From contig CALGNM010000014.1 of assembly GCA_937958665.1 (NCBI GenBank), positions 1 through 5,658 on the forward strand: a DNA stretch of 5,658 nucleotides, in the 5' to 3' direction. This DNA comes from an uncultured bacterium. GTDB taxonomy: Bacteria; Edwardsbacteria; AC1; EtOH8. The notes beneath the pieces were generated by a model. It made no database searches and was not told the DNA's origin. It was given only the letters and a program-made list of their open reading frames with translations. Shown here piece by piece: positions 1-5,658 of the stretch (positions within the stretch are counted from its first letter, which is position 1; each line of letters begins with the position of its first letter). A program made the position numbers and the translations under genes.

Positions 1-14
1 CTTTTAGACTCATA

Positions 15-34
15 GACCAATGATATCATTGGTC
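15..34. promoter_or_regulatory. Perfect 20-bp palindrome upstream of metF, candidate operator
   Basis: Two 10-base half-sites (GACCAATGAT and its exact reverse complement) meet with no spacer and are centred between bases 24 and 25. The palindrome ends 40 bases before the metF start. A perfect palindrome with no central gap is typical of a binding site for a dimeric repressor. As RNA it could fold only into a short stem with a tiny AT loop, and no U-run follows, so a terminator is unlikely. It does not match the MetJ box (AGACGTCT repeats) or the MetR site (TGAA-N5-TTCA type), so the regulator is unknown. Control of metF-metH is inferred from position alone. Confidence 0.45.
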
Positions 35-74
35 CAAACCGTTTACAATCACCTTATTTTAAAAGAGCACACTC

Positions 75-1037
75 ATGCACGTAACCCAGCATCTGGAACA
101 AAGAAAAAAGACCCTGGTATCACTGGAGATCACCCCACCCGAAAAGGGCCACAGCATCCAGGTGATCTATGATGCCATTGACCTTCTGATGCCATTCCGC
201 CCCTCTTTTATAAACGTCACCTATCATCAGCAGAGAATCGTCTTTGAGGAGGTGGACGGCCGGATAGTCAAGGTGCCCAAACGCAAGAAACCTGGAACGG
301 TCGGCATCTGCGCCGCCCTGGCCAACCGCTATAGGGTGGAGACTGTCCCCCACCTGATCTGCGGGGGCTTCAGCCGCTACGAGACAGAGGACGCACTGAT
401 CGACCTGCAGTACTTGGGCTTCCAGAACCTATTCGTGATCCGGGGCGATCCCCCACCCGATTACAAGGGATTTATACCCGAGATGGACGGCCACCAACAC
501 GCCTGGCAGCTAGTGGAACAGATATCGCAGTTGAACCAGGGCCAGTATCTGGAGAAATTGGACGACGCCATTCCAACCAATTTCTGTGTTGGAGTGGCCG
601 GTTATCCCGAAAAGCATTACGAGGCCCCCAACCTGACCGAGGATATCAAGAACCTTAAAACCAAGGTGGACAAGGGCGCTTCGTATATATTGACCCAGAT
701 GGTCTTTTCGGCCGTTCTCTTCGAATCGTTCGTAAAAAAGGCCCGAGAAGCGGGCATAATCGTACCCATCATACCCGGAATCAAGGTCATCGTCAACCGG
801 GACCAGCTTACCAGCATACCCCGTGACTTCTATGTCTCTTTGCCGGAAGCTTTGGTAAACGATATCAAAAATCAAAAGGACAAAGCGGCAACCCGTCAGG
901 CTGGAATAGATTTCACTGCCGGTCTGTGCAAGGATCTGATAGATCTTGGCGCCCCCTGCCTGCATTTTTACACCCTGGGCAAAACGGCCGCCACCGCCGA
1001 GGTTATGAAAAAACTTCAGAAGGGAGGCCTGATATGA
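75..1037 (+). CDS. metF: Methylenetetrahydrofolate reductase (MTHFR)
   Basis: This 320-residue cytosolic FAD enzyme reduces 5,10-methylene-THF to 5-methyl-THF, the methyl donor for methionine synthase. The whole protein is one TIM-barrel MTHFR domain. Visible landmarks are LEITPP at 17-22 (E18 matches the catalytic Glu28 of E. coli MetF), VTY at 48-50, IRGDPP at 122-127 (D125 matches Asp120, which tunes the flavin), GYPEKHYEAPN at 176-186, TQMVF at 207-211 (Q208 matches Gln183), PGI at 234-236 and LHFYTLGK near the C-terminus. The family usually has Asp after the TQxxF segment; here it is Ser212. The length slightly exceeds E. coli MetF (296) and fits the longer Bacteroidota-type proteins. 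The ATG at 75 is preceded by a weak AAAAGAG ribosome site (61-67) and places the family N-terminus correctly. The stop overlaps the metH start by four bases, implying coupled translation. The family assignment is secure; the taxonomic hint is inference. Confidence 0.97.
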   Translation: MHVTQHLEQRKKTLVSLEITPPEKGHSIQVIYDAIDLLMPFRPSFINVTYHQQRIVFEEVDGRIVKVPKRKKPGTVGICAALANRYRVETVPHLICGGFSRYETEDALIDLQYLGFQNLFVIRGDPPPDYKGFIPEMDGHQHAWQLVEQISQLNQGQYLEKLDDAIPTNFCVGVAGYPEKHYEAPNLTEDIKNLKTKVDKGASYILTQMVFSAVLFESFVKKAREAGIIVPIIPGIKVIVNRDQLTSIPRDFYVSLPEALVNDIKNQKDKAATRQAGIDFTAGLCKDLIDLGAPCLHFYTLGKTAATAEVMKKLQKGGLI

Positions 1038-4000
1038 GCGGCCGGCCATCAATTCTGGAACAGGCCCGACAACGGATCCTGATCTTGGATGGGGCCATGG
1101 GCACCTACCTCCGGGAGTTAGGCCTGACCGATGAGGATTACGGCCGGCACTCAGGATGCAATGAATTCCTATCGATTTCAAAACCCGGCTTGGTCTCCCG
1201 GGTCCACGAAGATTACCTCTCGGCTGGAGCTGATATAATTGAGACCAACAGCTTCGGCGGCGCTCCCCATATTTTGGCGGAGCATGGCCTGGCCGAGAAA
1301 GCCGCGGACTTGAACCGGGCCGCCGCCGCCTTGGCCCGCCAGGCGGCCGACAAATATTCCAGCCACTCACATCCCAGGTTCGTAGCCGGATCTATCGGAC
1401 CCGGGTCTAAAATCCCAAGTCTGGGGCATATCAGCTTCGACGAACTAAAAGCAAGCTATGCGGCCCAGTCCCAAGCCCTTCTGGCGGGCGGAGTGGACTG
1501 TTTCCTGGTGGAGACCTGCCAGGACCTGCTGCAGGCCAAGGCTGCTGTCTCGGCCATCCTGGATATGCCCAGCCGGGAGGGCAGGCCGATCTTGGTGCAA
1601 TTCACAATCGACCAGAGTGGCCGCACCCTTACCGGCAGCGACATCTCCGCCCTTCTGGCATCGATGGAGGCCTGGGAGATAGACGGCATAGGTCTGAACT
1701 GCAGTCTGGGACCCGAGGGATTGGCTGAGGCGGTATATTACCTGGGCCACAACTCCTCCAAACTTCTCTCCCTGCTCCCCAATGCCGGTCTGCCCAAGAT
1801 GAAAAACGGCCACTTGTATTATGATCTGAAACCGGAACAATTCTCTGCCAGCATGGAGGACTTCGCCAGTAATCCGGGTCTGAACTTTGCCGGCGGCTGC
1901 TGCGGTACTGGGCCCGAGCATATTAAGCTACTGGCTCATAAACTGAAAAACATCCGGCCACGCCACCCGGCGGCTCGGATCGCCAGAGTATCGTCCCTTT
2001 ATCAATCCCAGGATATTTCGGTATCCCCCAAGCCGCTGTTGATAGGCGAGCGGAGCAATGCCTCCGGTAGCAAGGCTTTCAGGGATCTGCTGGAAAAAAA
2101 TGATTTTCATGGCCTGGCGGACATGGCCGGCTCTCAGGAAAAAGAAGGGGCTCACGCCATCGATCTTTCACTGGCCCGGCCCGGACGGGACCAAGCCGCC
2201 GACTATCGTCAACTCTGCCGGCTGCTAAATACCAAGAGCCGCCTGCCGTTCATGATCGACTCAACCGATCCCGAAGCTATCGAAGCAGCCCTGAAGGAGC
2301 TTCCCGGCCGATCCATAATCAACTCCATCAATCTGGAGGACGGCGGCCAGAAGGCGCAGATGATTCTGCCGCTTTGTCGCAAATACGGAGCAGCCCTGGT
2401 CTGCCTGACCATAGACGAGGAGGGCCTGGCCCGGACGGCGAAACGCAAGGTTGAGATAGCTGGCAGATTGGCTGCCTTGGCAGCGGCTCAAGGCCTGGCT
2501 CCTCAGGACATATTTTTCGATACCCTGACCTTCACCCTGGGTAGCGGGGACCGCTCTTTGAACCGAGCCGGTCTGGAATCGCTGAAGGCCATCGCCCGGC
2601 TGAAGAAACTGTTCCCGGCTTCCTTTACGATTCTAGGTGTCAGCAACATCTCCTATGGCCTGCCTTCGGAGGCCCGCCGGGCGTTGAATTCGGTTTTCCT
2701 TCATAGGGCTGTCGAGGCCGGCCTGGATGCCGCCATCATTCACCCGGGAAAGATCATCCCCTTGAACCAGATCCCGTCAAGAATAGTCAGGATATGCAAC
2801 GACCTGATATTTGACCACAGGCTACGAAATCCGGCCCCGCTAGAGGCCCTGCTTGAATACTACTCCTCCAGCAAACCCGAAAGGAAGATGTCCCGCCCCC
2901 GGCGGAGGGCTCTGCCCCCCGGCGAGCTTTTACACCAGAGGATACTCCGGGGAGAGGTTCTGGGAGTAGCTGAAGCGATAGCTATCTTACTGAAGGAGCA
3001 GGATGCCGGAACAATTATCGACCGCATACTTCTTCCGGCCATGGACCGGGTGGGGATACTGTTCGGGCGTGGCGAGATGCAGCTGCCCTTCGTGCTGCGA
3101 TCGGCTGAGGTAATGCAGATGGCGGTGGAGCTGCTTAAGCCCCACCTAAAGGGACAGAGGGCATCCAGCTCGGGAACTATAATAATCGCCACGGTGAGAG
3201 GCGACATCCACGACATCGGTAAAAATCTGGCCGGGCTGATATTGGAGGCCAATGGTTTTCGGGTAGTGGACCTGGGAGTTAGGCAGTCAGCCGAGGACAT
3301 CATGCTGGCTATCCGCAAACACCGGCCCATGGCGGTAGGGCTTTCCGGACTGCTGGTGGAATCAGTCCGGGCCATGTCGGAATACCTGGTGCTATTCGAA
3401 AAGTCCGGCATCAGCCTGCCAGTAATCTGCGGCGGAGCCGCCCTGAACCGATCCTTTGTGGCCAAGGAGCTTCAGCCGAAATACAGCGGCCCGGTTTTCT
3501 ACGCCCGGGATGCCATGGAAGGACTAGGCATCGTGCAATCCCTGGCTGCTAAGCCACCTGCGGCCAATAATTCAGCTCATTCTTTCCGGCCTATGAAAAC
3601 CAGTCCAGAGGTCTTCAGAAAGGTTCCCTTGGACCAACTGTTGAAACTGCTGGACCGGAAGGCCCTGTTTGAAAGACGATGGCTGATGGTTTCTCCCGGA
3701 GCCACCGGCGCTAAGAAACGTCAGCAGGTTGGGGAGTCCCAGAAATGCTTGGACCTGCTCTGGAAACGCTGCCTGAAGGAAGGCCTCTTCGAGCCTCTGT
3801 CCGTAGCGGCCATATTTGTAGCCAACTGGGATGGACGACACCTCAGACTTAAGAGCCCGGATGGGCGGCTGGTCAAGCTGGAGCTTTCAGGTAATTTAGC
3901 GGGACGTTACTTCAGGTCGGGAAATGGCTCTCCCTTCAATATCGGCCTGCAGGCGGTCACCCTGGGAGGGAGGATCGGCAAAGAATCAGCCCGACTGAAG

Positions 4001-4270
4001 AGACACAACAGGATACACGACCAATTCATGCTGTACGGACTCTCGGCTGAACTCACCGAGGCCTTGGCCAAATGGACCGAACTTCAGATTAGAAAGCACT
4101 TGTCGGACGGAAGGACCAGACGGATAAGTCCGGGCTACCCGGTCTGGCCATCCCTTATGGAGCAACGGAAATTATTTCTCCTCCTGAAGCCGGAAAGAAT
4201 CGGTATCCGCCTTACCAGGTCCTGTCAGATGGTCCCGGAGTTTTCCACCAGCGCCATGGTGATAAAATAG
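1034..4270 (+). CDS. metH: Cobalamin-dependent methionine synthase
   Basis: This cytosolic enzyme transfers a methyl group from 5-methyl-THF to homocysteine through protein-bound cobalamin. Translation from the ATG at 1034, which overlaps the metF stop as ATGA, gives 1078 residues. A longer in-frame start at 926 lies inside metF and adds residues unlike the family. Domains in order: homocysteine-binding about 1-305, with zinc ligands C223 (LNCSLGP) and C289/C290 (GGCCGTGP); pterin-binding about 333-600, with GERSN at 338-342, MIDST at 407-411, D496 and GVSNISYGLP at 535-544; cap about 627-708; B12-binding about 714-838, with DxHxxG at D724/H726/G729 (H726 is the lower cobalt ligand) and SGLL; AdoMet activation domain about 860-1078. 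The last keeps E1009, R1030 and Y1035, corresponding to E. coli E1097, R1134 and Y1139. It is shortened, and the usual GYPACPD reads GYPVWPS. E. coli MetH has 1227 residues. All catalytic landmarks are intact, so the enzyme is probably active. Confidence 0.96.
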   Translation: MSGRPSILEQARQRILILDGAMGTYLRELGLTDEDYGRHSGCNEFLSISKPGLVSRVHEDYLSAGADIIETNSFGGAPHILAEHGLAEKAADLNRAAAALARQAADKYSSHSHPRFVAGSIGPGSKIPSLGHISFDELKASYAAQSQALLAGGVDCFLVETCQDLLQAKAAVSAILDMPSREGRPILVQFTIDQSGRTLTGSDISALLASMEAWEIDGIGLNCSLGPEGLAEAVYYLGHNSSKLLSLLPNAGLPKMKNGHLYYDLKPEQFSASMEDFASNPGLNFAGGCCGTGPEHIKLLAHKLKNIRPRHPAARIARVSSLYQSQDISVSPKPLLIGERSNASGSKAFRDLLEKNDFHGLADMAGSQEKEGAHAIDLSLARPGRDQAADYRQLCRLLNTKSRLPFMIDSTDPEAIEAALKELPGRSIINSINLEDGGQKAQMILPLCRKYGAALVCLTIDEEGLARTAKRKVEIAGRLAALAAAQGLAPQDIFFDTLTFTLGSGDRSLNRAGLESLKAIARLKKLFPASFTILGVSNISYGLPSEARRALNSVFLHRAVEAGLDAAIIHPGKIIPLNQIPSRIVRICNDLIFDHRLRNPAPLEALLEYYSSSKPERKMSRPRRRALPPGELLHQRILRGEVLGVAEAIAILLKEQDAGTIIDRILLPAMDRVGILFGRGEMQLPFVLRSAEVMQMAVELLKPHLKGQRASSSGTIIIATVRGDIHDIGKNLAGLILEANGFRVVDLGVRQSAEDIMLAIRKHRPMAVGLSGLLVESVRAMSEYLVLFEKSGISLPVICGGAALNRSFVAKELQPKYSGPVFYARDAMEGLGIVQSLAAKPPAANNSAHSFRPMKTSPEVFRKVPLDQLLKLLDRKALFERRWLMVSPGATGAKKRQQVGESQKCLDLLWKRCLKEGLFEPLSVAAIFVANWDGRHLRLKSPDGRLVKLELSGNLAGRYFRSGNGSPFNIGLQAVTLGGRIGKESARLKRHNRIHDQFMLYGLSAELTEALAKWTELQIRKHLSDGRTRRISPGYPVWPSLMEQRKLFLLLKPERIGIRLTRSCQMVPEFSTSAMVIK

Positions 4271-4271
4271 C

Positions 4272-4300
4272 TTGCATTCGTTCCGGGATGGCGTTAAAAT
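4272..4300 (+). promoter_or_regulatory. Candidate sigma70-type promoter for the ferritin-like pair
   Basis: A TTGCAT hexamer (4272-4277, three of six to consensus) and a TAAAAT hexamer (4295-4300, five of six) are separated by exactly 17 bases, just after the metH stop. Transcription would begin near 4307 and leave a leader of about 20 bases with the ribosome site. No terminator hairpin separates metH from this point, so read-through from metFH is also possible. The -35 match is mediocre, so this is a suggestion from sequence only. Confidence 0.4.
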
Positions 4301-4326
4301 ACAGTCAAACATTCGAAAGGGATCAT

Positions 4327-4857
4327 ATGGTTAAAAAAATATCATCCGAACAGGCCATAGCAGCCATCAATAAGGCCATCAAAGGCGAGAAGACCGGCCT
4401 GGAGAGCTACCTCAAGTTCGCCCGCAGCACCAAATCTCAATCAGGCAAGGACATGTTCATCCGCCTGGCCCAGGATGAATTCGGGCACATGGAGCTTCTG
4501 GAAAAGGAACGCAACCGACTACAGCAGGGTAAAAAATGGGTGAGTGTCGAAATAGCCACATCCGACATAGAAGAGGTGGTGCCAAAGCTATCGTCACAGC
4601 AGGCCAAGATCAAAGCCGAACAAGGAACCTCGGACGACCTGACCGCCCTGAACATCGCGCTCGATCTGGAACGCAAAGCGGCCGATTTCTACATGCGTCA
4701 GGGAAACAAGGAGACCGACGTCACAGCCAAAGGCATTTATTTCCGCCTGGCGGTAATGGAGGAAGCCCATTATAATTTGATCCAGGCGGAGATCGACAGC
4801 ATCAGCGATATCGGATTCTGGTTCGGCGTCAGGGAATTCACCTTGGAAGCCAATTGA
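4327..4857 (+). CDS. Ferritin-like (rubrerythrin-family) di-iron protein, copy 1
   Basis: This 176-residue soluble protein has the four-helix-bundle pattern of COG1633-type rubrerythrin-like proteins. The di-iron ligands can be placed as E21 (helix 1, seven residues before Tyr28), E51 with H54 (DEFGH), E115 (LERKAADFY) and E145 with H148 (EEAH). There is no cysteine, hence no rubredoxin domain. The extra Glu that true rubrerythrins carry three residues after the third ligand is Ala here. The C-terminus ends in an aromatic tail (GFWFGVREFTLE) that I recall from other members. Likely roles are peroxide or oxygen reduction or iron handling; the substrate and redox partner cannot be read from sequence. 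The start at 4327 is preferred because AAAGGG (4316-4321) lies five bases upstream. The in-frame ATG at 4288 has no ribosome site, lies upstream of the candidate -10 and adds 13 residues outside the domain. The paralogous next gene follows after 16 bases. Confidence 0.88.
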   Translation: MVKKISSEQAIAAINKAIKGEKTGLESYLKFARSTKSQSGKDMFIRLAQDEFGHMELLEKERNRLQQGKKWVSVEIATSDIEEVVPKLSSQQAKIKAEQGTSDDLTALNIALDLERKAADFYMRQGNKETDVTAKGIYFRLAVMEEAHYNLIQAEIDSISDIGFWFGVREFTLEAN

Positions 4858-4863
4858 ATTAAT

Positions 4864-4867
4864 GGAG
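4864..4867 (+). promoter_or_regulatory. Ribosome binding site deciding the start of the second ferritin-like gene
   Basis: GGAG sits six bases before the ATG at 4874, which is ideal spacing. It overlaps the alternative in-frame ATG at 4862, which itself has only AT-rich sequence upstream. This supports 4874 as the true start. Confidence 0.6.
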
Positions 4868-4873
4868 ACGACT

Positions 4874-5377
4874 ATGAACAAGGCCCTGGAAATGTTGAAA
4901 CTGGCCATCATGTCCGAGCAGGATGGTTATCATCACTATCTGACCGCTTCGGCCATCACCACCGATAAAAAAGCCCAGCAAGTGTTCAAAGCCTTGGCCA
5001 AAGATGAAGAACTACATCGCCAGACACTTCTGAACGGGCTTGAAGCTTACCGCCAGAATAAGAAATGGGACGCCGGCGAAATAAAGGAAAAACCGAAAGT
5101 ATCTCCCGCTGGGAAAAGCCCGATTTTCACTGAAGAATTCGTCAAGCGAATCAAGGACAAACATTACGAAATGTCGGCCCTTTCCATCGGCATATTGTTG
5201 GAGCAGAACTCCATTGATTTTTATGGTAAAATGAAAAGCACCGCTAAAGATCAAAAATTAAAATCTCTATTGACGGTATTGGTCAATTGGGAGAAGAAAC
5301 ATCTGGAAGCCTTGGTAAAACAGCATAATTTATTCATGAATGCCTACTGGGAGAAAGCCCGCTTTCAACCATTTTAG
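4874..5377 (+). CDS. Ferritin-like (rubrerythrin-family) di-iron protein, copy 2
   Basis: This 167-residue paralogue of the preceding gene has the same ligand layout: E15 (seven residues before Tyr22), E45 with H48 (EELH), E110 (LEQNSIDFY) and E140 with H143 (EKKH). Ligand spacings are 30, 65 and 30 residues, against 30, 64 and 30 in copy 1. Overall identity is low, so the duplication is old, or the genes joined from a family that was already diverse. It has no cysteine and no rubredoxin domain. The tail is NAYWEKARF rather than the WFxxREFxLE tail of copy 1. It probably binds a di-iron centre and acts in peroxide/oxygen defence or iron handling, perhaps as a hetero-oligomer with copy 1; that is inference. 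The 16-base gap indicates co-transcription with copy 1. A strong terminator begins six bases after the stop, making this the last gene of the unit. Confidence 0.86.
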   Translation: MNKALEMLKLAIMSEQDGYHHYLTASAITTDKKAQQVFKALAKDEELHRQTLLNGLEAYRQNKKWDAGEIKEKPKVSPAGKSPIFTEEFVKRIKDKHYEMSALSIGILLEQNSIDFYGKMKSTAKDQKLKSLLTVLVNWEKKHLEALVKQHNLFMNAYWEKARFQPF

Positions 5378-5382
5378 CTCGA

Positions 5383-5416
5383 TAAAAAGCCCGGATCGAA
5401 AGATCCGGGCTTTTTA
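5383..5416. terminator. Bidirectional intrinsic terminator between converging genes
   Basis: A 15-bp perfect stem (5383-5397 pairing with 5402-5416) has a GC-rich core (GCCCGGATC) and closes on a GAAA tetraloop (5398-5401). The stem carries an A-run on one side and a T-run on the other, so either strand's transcript ends in a GC-rich hairpin with U-rich 3' side. It lies between the stop of the plus-strand ferritin-like gene and the stop of minus-strand tpiA, and can serve both. Confidence 0.92.
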
Positions 5417-5428
5417 CATTCACGAATA

Positions 5429-5608
5429 TTAGAACTTTACAATTTTAGCAAATGAGTCAGCCTCCAGGCTGGCCCCACCCACCAGCGCACCGTCAATGTC
5501 ATCCTGGGCCATCAGCTCCGAGATATTGTCCGGCTTGACGCTGCCGCCGTATTGGATCCTGACCTTTTCGGCGTTCTCGCTTCCCCACAGCCCGGCCAAC
5601 AGATCGCG
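5429..5608 (-). CDS. tpiA: Triosephosphate isomerase, C-terminal fragment (cut by contig end)
   Basis: This is the last 59 codons of the glycolytic enzyme that interconverts dihydroxyacetone phosphate and glyceraldehyde 3-phosphate, about 250 residues when complete. The fragment shows the two phosphate-gripping segments of the TIM barrel end: [12 protein letters not shown], and [14 protein letters not shown] just before the C-terminus. The stop codon is the TAA complementary to 5429-5431. The genomic part begins with the codon at 5608-5606 (Arg of the family's IR-x-LL segment). The reading frame continues by chance into adapter sequence at 5609-5623, which would wrongly add MLFRS. The gene is therefore truncated by the assembly, not biologically broken. 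It runs towards the ferritin-like genes and shares their terminator. The active-site loop and catalytic Glu lie in the missing part. Confidence 0.93.
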   Translation of the reverse strand, partial: RDLLAGLWGSENAEKVRIQYGGSVKPDNISELMAQDDIDGALVGGASLEADSFAKIVKF

Positions 5609-5658
5609 AGATCGGAAGAGCACACGTCTGAACTCCAGTCACCGAATAAGATCTCGTA
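5609..5658 (+). other. Illumina TruSeq adapter, index and P7 start (non-genomic)
   Basis: Bases 5609-5642 match the 34-base TruSeq read-1 read-through adapter, beginning AGATCGGAAGAGCACACGTC and ending CAGTCAC. Eight bases of index follow (CGAATAAG, 5643-5650), then ATCTCGTA (5651-5658), the start of the P7 flow-cell sequence. This is untrimmed sequencing adapter left at the contig end, and no biological meaning should be given to it. The first base or so at 5609 could by chance also be genomic. Confidence 0.97.

Noticed and set aside
1-7. Possible end of an upstream gene (TTTTAG)
   Set aside because: Seven bases cannot support a reading frame; TAG occurs by chance often.
42-60. Promoter hexamers TTTACA (42-47) and TATTTT (55-60) ahead of metF
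   Set aside because: The spacing is only 7 bases, and no acceptable -35 exists 16-18 bases upstream of TATTTT. The metF promoter may be here but cannot be placed.
1-74. SAM or cobalamin riboswitch upstream of metF
   Set aside because: The leader is too short and shows no multi-helix structure or conserved B12-box or SAM-I core; only the simple palindrome is present.
926-1033. Longer N-terminus for MetH starting at 926
   Set aside because: The 36 extra codons lie entirely inside metF in another frame and do not resemble MetH. The ATG at 1034 has a good ribosome site (AGGGAGG) and begins the family-typical N-terminus.
510-1370. 286-codon open frame on the minus strand across the metF-metH junction
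   Set aside because: It runs antisense to two clearly real genes and its translation is low-complexity, rich in Arg, Gly and Pro, with no recognisable domain. It is a composition shadow.
2162-2194. Loss of the conserved folate-domain Asn (DIN to DLS) as evidence of an inactive MetH
   Set aside because: The surrounding motif fits another MetH class in which, as I recall, this position is not Asn. Other pterin contacts (E339, N342, D409, N430, D496, N538) are present, so inactivity is not supported.
4271-4326. Terminator after metH
   Set aside because: No inverted repeat followed by a T-run is visible in this gap.
4862-4873. Upstream start for the second ferritin-like protein
   Set aside because: It has no ribosome site, and its own first codons contain the GGAG that serves the ATG at 4874.

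Overview
The window looks like the end of a metagenomic or draft contig from a GC-moderate, probably anaerobic or microaerobic bacterium. Lineage is uncertain. The MetF sequence resembles the Bacteroidota/FCB type (an FINVTYH segment, then KRPGTVGICAA-like and GYPEKHxEAPN segments). The folate domain of MetH instead resembles the class I recall from Actinobacteria and Chloroflexi. I therefore assign no phylum.

Layout. Positions 1-74 are a short upstream region with a perfect 20-bp palindrome. It is followed by a translationally coupled pair: metF (75-1037), methylenetetrahydrofolate reductase, and metH (1034-4270), cobalamin-dependent methionine synthase. The two overlap by ATGA. MetF makes 5-methyl-THF and MetH uses it to methylate homocysteine, so the pair forms the last two steps of methionine synthesis from C1-folate. 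MetH has all of its modules (homocysteine, pterin, cap, B12 and activation domains) but is compact, with a diverged C-terminal activation domain.

Downstream on the same strand lie two tandem, paralogous, stand-alone ferritin-like (rubrerythrin-family, no rubredoxin domain) di-iron proteins at 4327-4857 and 4874-5377. A plausible sigma70-type promoter lies in the 56-bp gap after metH, so this pair can be expressed independently of metFH. A strong, symmetric hairpin at 5383-5416 ends the gene set. It also serves the convergent minus-strand gene, the 3' end of tpiA (triosephosphate isomerase), of which only the last 59 codons are present.

The last 50 bases (5609-5658) are not genomic. They are an Illumina TruSeq adapter, an 8-base index and the start of the P7 sequence. 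The true contig ends at about 5608, inside tpiA. Apart from this artefact the region reads as ordinary metabolism plus iron/oxidative-stress genes. I found no convincing new multi-gene system. The items most worth a second look are the upstream palindrome, the diverged MetH activation domain and the paired ferritin-like proteins.
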